This document shows positions 7,897 through 15,984 of a DNA stretch of 64,000 nucleotides, one piece after another. The stretch covers positions 1-64,000 of the forward strand of contig JACCES010000006.1 in NCBI GenBank assembly GCA_013416455.1. Reading direction: 5' to 3'. The notes beneath the pieces were generated by a model. The model made no database searches. It had not been told where the DNA came from and was given only the letters and a program-made list of their open reading frames with translations. Positions within the stretch are counted from its first letter, which is position 1. Each line of letters starts with the position of its first letter. Position numbers and translations under genes: made by a program. The DNA comes from Alcaligenaceae bacterium. Lineage in GTDB: Bacteria; Pseudomonadota; Gammaproteobacteria; Burkholderiales; Burkholderiaceae_B.

Positions 7897-8589
7897 TCAA
7901 AGTGAGCCGAGCAGGTTGGTGCGCACGTTCATCAGGTGTTCGGTCAGCAGCCGCCTTGCCTCATCGGCGTCCCGCTGCTTCAGGGCGCTTACCAGAGCGC
8001 GATGCTCGTTCTGGTAGCGCGTGCGCCGCTCCGGATTCACGCTCTTCTTTTTCAGGACGCCCCATTCGGCGCTGCTGCGGGCTTCGGTGATCATTCCGAA
8101 GATGTGTACAAAAAACGCGTTCCGGGTGGCTTCGGCCAGATGCTGATGCAAGGCGCCGTCCCAGCGTTCGAACTCTTCGAGCGTGGCCGCCGCCTCCGCC
8201 TGTTCACAGCAATGATCGAAGTGGGCGAAATCCTCGGATGTCGCGTTGGCCACGACCAAGTCCACGACCATGGGCTCCATCCTGATCCGCGCTTCCATGA
8301 TCTGGGCCGGACTGATGTCCGATAAATTGAAAGAAGAAGGGCGCTGTGCGCCCGCGGGTTCGGCCACATAGGTGCCGCTGCCCACGCGTTGAACGATGAG
8401 GCCACGCTCTTTCAGCTCGCGAAGAACGCGGCGCAACACGGAACGACCCACTCCATAGTGGTCGCACAGTGCCCGTTCCGTCGGGAGCCGGGTGCCCGGG
8501 GCCCAATAGCCATCGAGCAGGCGATCAAGCAATTCGGCACGAAGCCGTTCGGCGGGGCATTCGACAGCCCGAGACTTATCCATCCGCAT
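7897..8589 (-). CDS. GntR-family transcriptional regulator, FCD subfamily
   Basis: About 230 residues. An N-terminal winged helix-turn-helix (residues 10-75: GTRLPTERALCDHYGVGRSV, then RRVLRELKERGLI) is followed by an all-helical FCD domain (about 95-220) containing EARIRMEPMVVDL and ending in LLTEHLMNVR. FCD regulators bind small organic acids via a metal site. The reading frame could extend to a TTG at 8622, but the ATG at 8587-8589 is the more usual start and leaves the TTGGTAC motif at 8604 outside the coding region. It faces the ModA-like/Bug/RidA/FAH cluster, its likely target. Confidence 0.9.
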   Translation of the reverse strand: MRMDKSRAVECPAERLRAELLDRLLDGYWAPGTRLPTERALCDHYGVGRSVLRRVLRELKERGLIVQRVGSGTYVAEPAGAQRPSSFNLSDISPAQIMEARIRMEPMVVDLVVANATSEDFAHFDHCCEQAEAAATLEEFERWDGALHQHLAEATRNAFFVHIFGMITEARSSAEWGVLKKKSVNPERRTRYQNEHRALVSALKQRDADEARRLLTEHLMNVRTNLLGSL

Positions 8590-8603
8590 GCCATATTCTT
8601 TGA

Positions 8604-8741
8604 TTGGTACGATTTGGTTCAAGAAATCGTAAAAACGGCGATATTTTTATCGAAATATAGGGATATACCCTCTATTAATCAGGAAGAAGGTACTCTACTA
8701 TTTGTACCAATTTGGGCTAAGACTGAACCATTTTACACCAA
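8604..8741. promoter_or_regulatory. Three TTGGTRYRA-type motifs, candidate FCD-regulator operators
   Basis: TTGGTACGA occurs at 8604-8612 on the plus strand. Its relatives lie on the minus strand at 8702-8710 (plus-strand TTGTACCAA) and 8733-8741 (TTACACCAA). The last two are direct repeats, each continuing into TTTGG, 31 bases (about three helical turns) apart. The stretch between 8630 and 8700 is AT-rich and likely holds the divergent promoters. The spacing and the position between a regulator and a divergent operon support an operator role. Confidence 0.55.
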
Positions 8742-8807
8742 TTTGGATTGTGGTTTGTTGTCGTCGACAACCCTCTCTCCGCAACTTTATTTCCACGGGA
8801 AACATCA

Positions 8808-9503
8808 ATGCCTGAAATCCATATCCTCAGCGGGGGCGCGGCCCAGGGGCTCGTGACTTCGCTCCAGGCGCGGTTCGAGAAGGAAACCGGGTGCTCGATC
8901 CGGGCAACGTTCGGAGCGGTGGGAGCCATGAAAGACCGCATGCTGCAGCAGGAGCCTTGCGATGTACTGATTCTGACCCAGAAGCTTATCACTGAACTCG
9001 CGCAGCAAGGCCGGGTATTGGCAGAAACGGTCGAGCCAGTGGGGACTGTGCATACAGGCGTTGCCGTAAAGCAGGGAGCGCCCCGGCCGGACGTTGCCAA
9101 TGCGTCCGCCCTGCGCGGGGCGTTGCTGAATGCGGGCTCGATCTACTTCCCGGATCCACATCGCGCCACGGCGGGCATCCATTTCATGAACGTCCTCAAG
9201 CAGCTGGGCATTGTGGACGAAGTGGCGGAGCGCCTGCGGCCTCATCCGAACGGCGCCACCGCCATGCGCCATCTGTCGCTGGATCCCGAACCCGGCGCAA
9301 TCGGATGTACGCAGGCTTCCGAAATCCTGTTCGCGGATGGCGTCGAGTTGGTGGCGCTGCTTCCCGATGAATATGGCTTGTCCACTGTCTATACGGCGGG
9401 CGTACCCGACACCGCTCGCGAACAGCAGCTTGCGAAAGCGTTGATAGGGTATTTGATGCGGCCGGAGCATGCGGACCTGCGCCGCAGTGTCGGCATGAAT
9501 TGA
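8808..9503 (+). CDS. ModA-like periplasmic-binding-fold protein without signal peptide
   Basis: About 231 residues from the ATG at 8808. Its start MPEIHILSGGAAQGLVTSLQ and the motif FEKETGCSIRATFGAVGAMK match type-2 periplasmic-binding-protein folds related to ModA (molybdate). No signal peptide is visible with either possible start (8748 or 8808), so the protein would stay in the cytoplasm unless exported another way. The 20-residue upstream extension looks like non-coding spacer. It is the first gene of a cluster with Bug, RidA and FAH proteins. There are no ModB/ModC genes nearby, so molybdate transport is unlikely. A soluble ligand-binding or enzymatic role is possible. Confidence 0.75.
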   Translation: MPEIHILSGGAAQGLVTSLQARFEKETGCSIRATFGAVGAMKDRMLQQEPCDVLILTQKLITELAQQGRVLAETVEPVGTVHTGVAVKQGAPRPDVANASALRGALLNAGSIYFPDPHRATAGIHFMNVLKQLGIVDEVAERLRPHPNGATAMRHLSLDPEPGAIGCTQASEILFADGVELVALLPDEYGLSTVYTAGVPDTAREQQLAKALIGYLMRPEHADLRRSVGMN

Positions 9504-9579
9504 AACCGGACGCCCCTTCCGCCGTCTCAGGCTGGCGCGCCGCCCCAAGCATTTCTTCTTCCTTCAGAGGATGATCGCC

Positions 9580-10566
9580 ATGAAACTTTCCGTGCTGCCA
9601 CACCTTGCGTTGACCCTGTCGTTCGCTTTGGGAGGCGTCGGCCTTTCGCCGGCCCTTGCTGAACCGGCATATCCTGTAAAGCCGATTTCCATGATCATTC
9701 CGCAAGGCCCCGGCGGGGGGTCGGATACCCTGGGACGCTACGTAGCCGAGAGGGTGGGGAAAATTCTGAATCAGACCATTGTGGTCGAAAATCGGCCCGG
9801 CGCCGCCGGTGTCCTGGGAGCGGAAGCCGTCAAGCGTTCGCCGCCTGACGGATACACCATGCTTCTGGGAGCCATCGATACCATTACCGCCCCTTTGGTG
9901 AACCCGGCCACGACGCTGAATGCAGCCACGGATTTCGAGCCGATTTCTCAGTTGGCGCAATCTCCGAACGTATGGGTGCTGAGTCCCGGCTTCGAGGGGA
10001 AAACGATGCGTGATCTGGTGAGAATCGCGGGCGAACGCCCCAATCAGATCGATTTCGCCTCTTCAGGCGTCGGAAGCATGCAGCATCTTGGCGGAGAGCT
10101 GCTGAATCAGATGGCTGGAATCCAGCTGTCGCACGTGCCATACAAAGGCGGCCCCGCGGGTTTCTCTGATGTCATAGGAGGCCGTGTACCCTCGATGGTC
10201 TCGGGATTCCAAGGCGCTCTTGCGCAAGTGGGTTCCGGAAATGTCGTGGCGGTTGCCATTACGGATACCAAGCGCTGGGACGCCATGAAGGACGTGCCGA
10301 CGGTCGCGGAAGCCCTGGACCTGCCTGAATATGTAGCCATGAACTGGCAGGGGCTGTTTTTCCCGGTGGGGACTCCTAAGGAAAGAGTGGATATCGTCGC
10401 GGACGCGGTTCGTCAATTGATGTCGGACCCGGCGGTACAGAAGACATTGGCCGAGCTTGGATATGAACCGATCGGCAATACCCCGGACGAGTTCAGGAAG
10501 GTTATCAGCGCCGAACATGAAAAGTGGACTCAATTGATCGAAAAAGCAGGTATCCAAGTCCAATAG
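9580..10566 (+). CDS. Bug-family (tripartite tricarboxylate) substrate-binding protein
   Basis: About 328 residues. It begins with a signal peptide (MKLSVLPHLALTLSFALG..ALA) cleaved before EPAYPVKPIS. The Bug family signature follows: IIPQGPGGGSDTLGRYVAE, then VVENRPGAAG near residue 70 and the HVPYKGG motif. The ATG at 9580 is preferred over 9571 because AGAGGA then lies 8 bases upstream. Bug proteins capture carboxylates in the periplasm. No TctA/TctB membrane genes are present, as is common for the many orphan Bug proteins of Bordetella-type bacteria. The likely ligand is the substrate of the neighbouring FAH-family enzyme. Confidence 0.93.
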   Translation: MKLSVLPHLALTLSFALGGVGLSPALAEPAYPVKPISMIIPQGPGGGSDTLGRYVAERVGKILNQTIVVENRPGAAGVLGAEAVKRSPPDGYTMLLGAIDTITAPLVNPATTLNAATDFEPISQLAQSPNVWVLSPGFEGKTMRDLVRIAGERPNQIDFASSGVGSMQHLGGELLNQMAGIQLSHVPYKGGPAGFSDVIGGRVPSMVSGFQGALAQVGSGNVVAVAITDTKRWDAMKDVPTVAEALDLPEYVAMNWQGLFFPVGTPKERVDIVADAVRQLMSDPAVQKTLAELGYEPIGNTPDEFRKVISAEHEKWTQLIEKAGIQVQ

Positions 10567-10614
10567 ATTTCCGGCGCCATGCAGGCGCCCAATACTCAGT
10601 ATGGAGCAGCAGCC

Positions 10615-11025
10615 ATGTCTATTACACGCGGCAATCCGCCCGGCATGAAGAACGTAAGGGCCACGGTGTACAACCACTTTGTGCGCATTGATTCTCCCAA
10701 GAGCCTGATCTTCATATCAGGCCAGCTCGCGCGCGATGAAGAGGGCAATCAAGTGGGCGCCGGCAGCATGCTCGAACAGACCCGCCAGTGCATAAGAAAT
10801 GTCGAAAGAAGCCTGCACGCGGCGGGCGCCGCCCTGGAAGACGTGGTCTGGACCACCGTTTACACGACGGACATTCGTGAGTTCAGGCAGATCGTGGCCG
10901 CCCGGGAGGAGTTCTTCAAGGACAAGCTGCCGACGAGCACGATGGTCGAAGTCACCCATCTGAGTGAACCGGGGATGCTCGTCGAAATCCAGGTCATTGC
11001 AGCCACCTCTTCGCCAACCCCATGA
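10615..11025 (+). CDS. RidA/YjgF-family protein
   Basis: About 136 residues from the ATG at 10615, which has GGAG 8 bases upstream (10579 is an alternative upstream start). The fold markers are present: SLIFISGQLARDEEG, LEQTRQCIRNVERSLHAAG, and the C-terminal MLVEIQVIA. Canonical RidA imine deaminases carry an arginine in a PxR context near residue 105. Here the corresponding stretch is LPTSTMVEV, so that arginine is absent and the usual enamine/imine deaminase activity is doubtful. The gene lies between bug and the FAH-family gene. It may act in the same catabolic route, but its reaction is unknown. Confidence 0.88.
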   Translation: MSITRGNPPGMKNVRATVYNHFVRIDSPKSLIFISGQLARDEEGNQVGAGSMLEQTRQCIRNVERSLHAAGAALEDVVWTTVYTTDIREFRQIVAAREEFFKDKLPTSTMVEVTHLSEPGMLVEIQVIAATSSPTP

Positions 11026-11064
11026 AAACGAGCCGGCCCGGCCGGCTCCCAGTGAAACCAGCAT

Positions 11065-11946
11065 ATGAAAATTGCCACATTCGTATTCAAAGATCAGCGC
11101 CGCGTAGGCATTGTCGCGAACGACGGTGAATCCCTGACTCTGCTTGAGCTTCCCGCCGGGGAAAGTCACCGTGGCGTGTCCGCGGTGGTCGACCTGATGG
11201 TGAACAACGGCGACCTCGAAGCAAGCTTCGGTGAGACGGTGTCCCTATCGGATGTGAGACTCCTGGCGCCCATCCCCCGTCCTGCGCGGAACATAATCTG
11301 CGTCGGAAGAAACTACCATGAGCATGCCAGGGAACTGGCCGATTCCGTGTTCAAGGACAATGATTCCGGCGAACCCCGTTGGCCGATCGTGTTTTCCAAG
11401 CTTCCCGAAACGGTGATTGCCCATGGCGATCCCGTCATGCTGCCTCCCGCCAGCGTGTCGAGCCAGATAGATTATGAGGCGGAGCTTGCAGTCATTATCG
11501 GGAAGGGAGGGAGCAATATTCAGCCTGAGGACGTGAAAGATCATATCTTCGGCTACACCATCGTCAATGACGTCACCGCGCGCGATGTGCAGATGCGTCA
11601 CAAGCAATGGCTGCTGGGGAAGTCTTTCGACACCTTTTGTCCCATGGGCCCTTGGGTGGTGTCCGCGGATGAGTTCGTGGCGGAAGACACCCGCGTCCGA
11701 TGCTGGGTGAACGACGAGCTCAGGCAGGATGGCCTGACCCGCGATCTGATCTTCGACATCCCCACGCTGATCGCTCACTGCTCACGCGGCATCACTTTGA
11801 TTCCGGGCGACATCATCGCCACGGGAACTCCTGCCGGCGTGGGCATGGGCTTCGATCCACCACGCTTCCTGAAGGCGGGAGACCGTGTGCGCATCGAAAT
11901 CGACGGGATAGGCACTCTCGAAAATACATTCGTCGGGAAGGATTAG
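11065..11946 (+). CDS. Fumarylacetoacetate hydrolase (FAH)-family protein
   Basis: A 293-residue protein with a C-terminal FAH domain (about residues 70-290). IPRPARNIICVGRNYHEHA starts the domain, DYEAELAVIIG carries metal-binding acidic residues, and TGTPAGVGMGF lies near the end. Family members are Mg/Mn-dependent C-C hydrolases, decarboxylases or isomerases acting on 2-oxo acids, typically at the end of aromatic or hydroxy-acid catabolism. It is the last gene of the cluster starting at 8808. A short hairpin at 11981-12003 follows. The specific substrate cannot be read from the sequence. Confidence 0.92.
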   Translation: MKIATFVFKDQRRVGIVANDGESLTLLELPAGESHRGVSAVVDLMVNNGDLEASFGETVSLSDVRLLAPIPRPARNIICVGRNYHEHARELADSVFKDNDSGEPRWPIVFSKLPETVIAHGDPVMLPPASVSSQIDYEAELAVIIGKGGSNIQPEDVKDHIFGYTIVNDVTARDVQMRHKQWLLGKSFDTFCPMGPWVVSADEFVAEDTRVRCWVNDELRQDGLTRDLIFDIPTLIAHCSRGITLIPGDIIATGTPAGVGMGFDPPRFLKAGDRVRIEIDGIGTLENTFVGKD

Positions 11947-11980
11947 CGTGAACAGACTCCTAGCCCGTCAGACATGGCAT

Positions 11981-12003
11981 CGCCCTGTATCTGGAGCAGG
12001 GCG
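11981..12003 (+). terminator. Hairpin after the FAH gene
   Basis: CGCCCTG (11981-11987) pairs with CAGGGCG (11997-12003) around a 9-base loop. There is no T-run, so it is at best a weak or Rho-assisted terminator. The rest of 11947-12178 shows no gene. Confidence 0.35.
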
Positions 12004-12178
12004 TAGCCGCGGGAAGGCCGAAAGAGAGACGCCCGCCGGGCTCAGGGAATCGACGGGGGGCGGGTGGAAGACAAAGGGCTGCTGACGGTGGCGCCCCGGA
12101 AGCCGGGTCCGGTGAAACACGGGCCCTGGACCTTTCCGCTATCCTCAGCACTTGCCTTGTTGCGCTACCATAGATTTC

Positions 12179-12964
12179 ATGATGAAAGATGTCTCCAGAC
12201 CCGAGGGCGCCGGCAGCGGACGCACGCGTCGCCCGTCGCCGCAGCATGCCATGCTGACCGAAAAACTGCTCACATTGATTGATTCGGGCCACTATCCCGT
12301 CGGCGAACTCCTGCCCACCGAGCATGCTTTGAGCGCCGAGTTCGGCCTCAGCAGACAGACGGTGCGCGAAGCCTTGCGGCGGCTTGCCGAGCAGGGGCTC
12401 ATTACGCGTCAGCCGGGCATCGGAACACGGGTGGTGCGACGCACGCCGCATGACGACGGCGTCTATTCGATATCTTCGATGTCCGAACTGGAAGGGTATG
12501 CCGAAGAAGCCCGGCTCGACATCACGGCAATGTACGAAGCGCCCGTTTCAGGGGATGAAGCCCGCCGGCTCGAATGTAACGAGGGCGCGCTCTGGCTTAA
12601 TGTGGAAGGGATCCGGAGCCGCCGTTCCGACGGTATGCCGCTCGGCGTGGCGCGCATCCAGCTGCGTGCCTGGTTTCCGGGCGTGACTGAACACCTGAAG
12701 CGTCTGAAAGAGGCGATTCCGACAATGCTCGCCCGGGAGTACGACACCAGCATCGAGGAGATCCAGCAAGAGGCAAGGGCGGTACTGCTGACGGACGATG
12801 AGGCCGCCGCGCTGCGCGTACCGCCCGGCGGGCCCGGCCTCGCGGTGATCCGTCGCTACTATCTGGACGGCGACCGGCTGGTGCTGCGTGGGCGCATTGT
12901 TTACGCGGCCGACCGTTTCGCCTATTCGTTGACGTTCCGCAAGAACGACCCCGTCCGCCGCTGA
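12179..12964 (+). CDS. GntR-family regulator, HutC/UTRA subfamily
   Basis: About 261 residues. The N-terminal winged helix-turn-helix contains GELLPTEHALSAEFGLSRQT and VREALRRLAEQGLITRQPG. A UTRA ligand-binding domain follows (about residues 95-250) and ends AADRFAYSLTFRK. The start is placed at the ATG at 12179 in ATGATGAAAGAT; an upstream TTG at 12152 is possible. It is codirectional with and just upstream of the BKACE operon, whose promoter contains two copies of a 12-base dyad that is the best candidate operator. An effector related to the operon's keto-acid substrate is likely. Confidence 0.92.
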   Translation: MMKDVSRPEGAGSGRTRRPSPQHAMLTEKLLTLIDSGHYPVGELLPTEHALSAEFGLSRQTVREALRRLAEQGLITRQPGIGTRVVRRTPHDDGVYSISSMSELEGYAEEARLDITAMYEAPVSGDEARRLECNEGALWLNVEGIRSRRSDGMPLGVARIQLRAWFPGVTEHLKRLKEAIPTMLAREYDTSIEEIQQEARAVLLTDDEAAALRVPPGGPGLAVIRRYYLDGDRLVLRGRIVYAADRFAYSLTFRKNDPVRR

Positions 12965-13047
12965 TTCCGCTCTGAAGGTCGGGAGTGCGCGCCTCCTGTG
13001 TCTACAGTCCCTAGGGTAAGTCCTTACTGGAGGGGGGTGTTTGTCGT

Positions 13048-13079
13048 TTGTTCGTACAATGTATACTTTGTTCGAACAA
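13048..13079 (+). promoter_or_regulatory. Tandem 12-bp dyad operator over the BKACE operon promoter
   Basis: TTGTTCGTACAA (13048-13059) and the perfect palindrome TTGTTCGAACAA (13068-13079) have centres 20 bases apart, about two helical turns. TATACT (13062-13067), a good -10 hexamer, lies between them. The second dyad ends just before the AAGGAG ribosome-binding site of the gene starting at 13089. This is a textbook repressor arrangement. The adjacent UTRA regulator is the likely ligand. Confidence 0.75.
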
Positions 13080-13088
13080 GGAGCAAGC

Positions 13089-14003
13089 ATGCCCACCATT
13101 CTCAACGCCACGGATGCCGGCGCGCGCCGCCCCCTCATCATCGAGGTGGCGGTCAATGGCGCGCGGGACCGCAGCGTCAATCAGCACGTGCCCTTGAGCG
13201 CGGACGAGATCGTCGCGTCGGTCGATGCGTGTGTGGCTGCGGGGGCCTCCATCGTGCATGCTCACGCCGGCCGGCCCGTGGTCGGCAGTGGCGGACACCA
13301 TGACAGCGCGGTATACGCCGATGCGTTCGCGCGCATACTGTCACGCCATCCGGACCTGCTGCTGTATCCCACGCTGCCCGGCGGCGGTCCGGGGACCACC
13401 ATGGCCCGTCGTCTGGCGCATGTCCGGGAACTGGCTGAGCGCGGATTGGTGGGCATGCTGCCAGTGGATCCCGGCACCATGAACTATGGCGCCGTGGACG
13501 CTTCGGGACGGCCGCCCACTCACGAGGCGGTCTACCAGACCACCTACGCGGATGTCGACCAGGGGCTGTCGATCGCGCGCGGGCTGGGGCTGCCTTGCAC
13601 GCTGTCGGCTTTCGAGGCGGGCTTCGCCCGGTTGGCTGAAGCGCACCGCCGGGCGGGCTCGCTGCCCGCCGGTTCGTTGTTGAAGCTCGAATTCTCTGCC
13701 GGAGCGAGGTTGTTCGGGATGTCGCCCGATGAGACCGGGCTGGCTGCCTGGCTGCGGTTGTTTGACCCGGACAAGCTCGCCTGGATGGTCACGCTGCGGG
13801 ATGGAGACGTTACCGCAGGACTGGCGCCCCTTGCCATCGAGCGGGGCGGCCACGTGCGCGTTGGCATCGAGGACTATGCGGGCGATCGCCAGCCCCGCAA
13901 TGAAGACCTGGTCGCCGCGGCGGCGAGCCTGGGCGCCGCCTGCGGGCGACGGCCCGCATTGCCAAGCGAGGTTCGTGCGCTGCTCAAGTCCGAGGCTGCA
14001 TGA
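13089..14003 (+). CDS. Beta-keto acid cleavage enzyme (BKACE, DUF849), copy 1
   Basis: A 304-residue TIM-barrel protein of the BKACE family. These enzymes use acetyl-CoA to cleave beta-keto acids into acetoacetate and a new CoA ester. The zinc-binding pair is visible as H57 and H59 in SIVHAHAGRP. The glutamate of the late GGHVRVGIED motif is present (about residue 261). The start at 13089 has AAGGAG 5 bases upstream; an upstream ATG at 13041 would read through the operator and is rejected. First gene of an operon with a Bug protein, a second BKACE and an HpcH-type aldolase. Confidence 0.9.
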   Translation: MPTILNATDAGARRPLIIEVAVNGARDRSVNQHVPLSADEIVASVDACVAAGASIVHAHAGRPVVGSGGHHDSAVYADAFARILSRHPDLLLYPTLPGGGPGTTMARRLAHVRELAERGLVGMLPVDPGTMNYGAVDASGRPPTHEAVYQTTYADVDQGLSIARGLGLPCTLSAFEAGFARLAEAHRRAGSLPAGSLLKLEFSAGARLFGMSPDETGLAAWLRLFDPDKLAWMVTLRDGDVTAGLAPLAIERGGHVRVGIEDYAGDRQPRNEDLVAAAASLGAACGRRPALPSEVRALLKSEAA

Positions 14004-14092
14004 CAACGCCTCCTGGCGGCCAGCCGCCGGGGGCGGATTTGTTTCATCCCCGTAGTACCCAAAAGCACCCGATAGAGGAAGAGGAGACCATC

Positions 14093-15058
14093 ATGCCGAA
14101 ATTACTTCGCCGCTTGTTGCCGATACTCGCACTGTGCGCTGGCGCGGCGCACGCACAGGCCGACTGGCCGAACCGGGCGGTAAACATCGTTGTGCCGTTC
14201 CCGGCCGGCGGTTCGACCGACCTGATGGCGCGCGACATTGCCAACGCTCTCTCCACACGCTTTGGTCAGCCGTTCGTCGTTGAGAACCGCCCGGGCGCCG
14301 GAAGCACCATCGGTACCACGGCAGTCTCTCGTGCCCAGCCGGATGGTTATACGTTTCTGATCACCAGCAGCCACTTCGCCATTTCTCCCGGACTGTACAA
14401 GGAACTGGCCTACGACCCACAGAAAGACCTGCGTGGTGTATCCATGCTGGTGCGCCTGCCTGTCGTGCTGGTGGTCACCTCCAAGCTGCCGGTCGGAACC
14501 GTGGAGGAGCTCATCGCTTATGACCGTGCTCACCCCAAGCGTCTGAACTACGGCTCCTCAGGCATTGGCGGTGCCAACCACCTGAGCGCCGAACTTTTCA
14601 ACAAGCTTGCGGGGACTTCGATGGAGCATATCCCTTACAAGGGAGCGGCTCCCGCCATGCAGGATCTCATCGGTGGTCAGGTCGATGTCATGTTCGACGC
14701 TATCTCGACATCGCTGCCTCACATCCGCGCGGGGTTGATCAAGCCTCTGGGCCTCACCACGACCACCCGTTCGTCCGCGCTGCCCGATGTGCCCACCATT
14801 GACGAGGCCGGCGTGCCTGGATATGTGGCCGACTCCTGGCTCGCCATGTTCGCGCCGGCCGGTGTGCCCGATGCGATTGTCGAGAAGGTGAGCCATGCGG
14901 TGAACGAGAGCTTGAACGACCCGAAGATCCGGGAAAAGCACGAGGCGCTGGGCGGCGAAGTCGGCGGCTCCACGCCCGCCGAGATGGACGAGATCGTGCG
15001 TCTCGACATACCGAAATGGTCCCAGCTCATCAAGGATATTGGAATCGAGGTGGAATGA
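14093..15058 (+). CDS. Bug-family substrate-binding protein
   Basis: About 321 residues with a signal peptide (MPKLLRRLLPILALCAGAAHA) and then the Bug signature NIVVPFPAGGSTDLMARDIA, VVENRPGAGSTIG and HIPYKGAAPA. GAGGAG lies about 8 bases before the ATG at 14093; the frame's upstream ATG at 14000 lacks a signal peptide. It sits between the two BKACE genes, so it probably captures their carboxylate substrate in the periplasm. The downstream BKACE start abuts its stop (TGAATG), showing translational coupling. Confidence 0.93.
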   Translation: MPKLLRRLLPILALCAGAAHAQADWPNRAVNIVVPFPAGGSTDLMARDIANALSTRFGQPFVVENRPGAGSTIGTTAVSRAQPDGYTFLITSSHFAISPGLYKELAYDPQKDLRGVSMLVRLPVVLVVTSKLPVGTVEELIAYDRAHPKRLNYGSSGIGGANHLSAELFNKLAGTSMEHIPYKGAAPAMQDLIGGQVDVMFDAISTSLPHIRAGLIKPLGLTTTTRSSALPDVPTIDEAGVPGYVADSWLAMFAPAGVPDAIVEKVSHAVNESLNDPKIREKHEALGGEVGGSTPAEMDEIVRLDIPKWSQLIKDIGIEVE

Positions 15059-15973
15059 ATGCCGGATACTGAAAAGCCGTTGCTCATCGAGGCCCGGTTG
15101 AACGAATGGTCATTGCGCGAGAGGAATCCGCACGTGCCCTGGACTCCGGAGGAAATCGCCGATGATGCGTATGCATGCTGGCAGGCGGGCGCATCCATCG
15201 TGCACTTCCATGTGCGCAATCCGGACGGTTCGCCGGCACATGACGTCGAGCTGTACGCGAGGGTGATGCGGGCGATTCGCGAGCGCTGCGATGTACTGAT
15301 CCATCCGACGATCGCCGGCGTAGTGACGCCCGATCCGGCGGCGCGGATCGCGCCGCTCGCAAGGATGTGCGAGGATTCTTCATCATGCCCCGATTTTGCG
15401 CCGCTGGACATGGGCAGCACCAATCTGGACGCCTACGACGCCGCCACGCGCAGTTTCAGTACCGAGCAGAAAACCTATGTGAATTCTATCGCTACGCTAC
15501 GCTACCTGGCCGGCCACGTGCAGCGTATGGGTTTGAAGGAATTGATGTGCGCATGGACCGTACCGTGCCTGCGCACCGTCGATGCTTTCGTCCACGCGGG
15601 ATGGATCCGCGATGACCCCGCACTGGTCTGCGTGGTCCTTACCGAAGGAGGCATCCAGGGCGGGCATCCTGGTACGCCTGAAGGCCTGCTATCAATGCTG
15701 CAGTTCATGCCCCAGCGCAACATCGAGTGGTCGGTGTGCTGCCGTGAAGGCAATCTTTTCAACGTGGCGGGCTTGGCACTGGAGCGCGGGGGGCATCTGT
15801 CGATCGGGCTTGGCGACTACGCCTACGCCGAACTCGGCGCGCCCGCCAACGCCGAGCTGGTACGCCGCGCAGCCGAGCTTGGCGCATCGTTCGGCAGACC
15901 GGCGGCAAGCGTCGACCAGGTGCGCACCCTTTTGGGTTTGACGCGCGAACCGGCGCCATCCACAGCCAACTGA
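15059..15973 (+). CDS. Beta-keto acid cleavage enzyme family (DUF849), copy 2, variant metal site
   Basis: A 304-residue BKACE-family protein, clearly paralogous to 13089-14003. The two zinc histidines are kept (H49 and H51 in SIVHFHVRNP). The late motif reads GGHLSIGLGDYAYAE, so the glutamate that completes the metal site in characterised members is replaced by glycine (about residue 252). This may mark a subfamily with altered chemistry rather than a dead enzyme, because the rest of the protein is well kept. It directly follows the bug stop codon and is followed after 11 bases by the aldolase gene. Confidence 0.88.
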   Translation: MPDTEKPLLIEARLNEWSLRERNPHVPWTPEEIADDAYACWQAGASIVHFHVRNPDGSPAHDVELYARVMRAIRERCDVLIHPTIAGVVTPDPAARIAPLARMCEDSSSCPDFAPLDMGSTNLDAYDAATRSFSTEQKTYVNSIATLRYLAGHVQRMGLKELMCAWTVPCLRTVDAFVHAGWIRDDPALVCVVLTEGGIQGGHPGTPEGLLSMLQFMPQRNIEWSVCCREGNLFNVAGLALERGGHLSIGLGDYAYAELGAPANAELVRRAAELGASFGRPAASVDQVRTLLGLTREPAPSTAN

Positions 15974-15984
15974 AGGAGTCTCCC

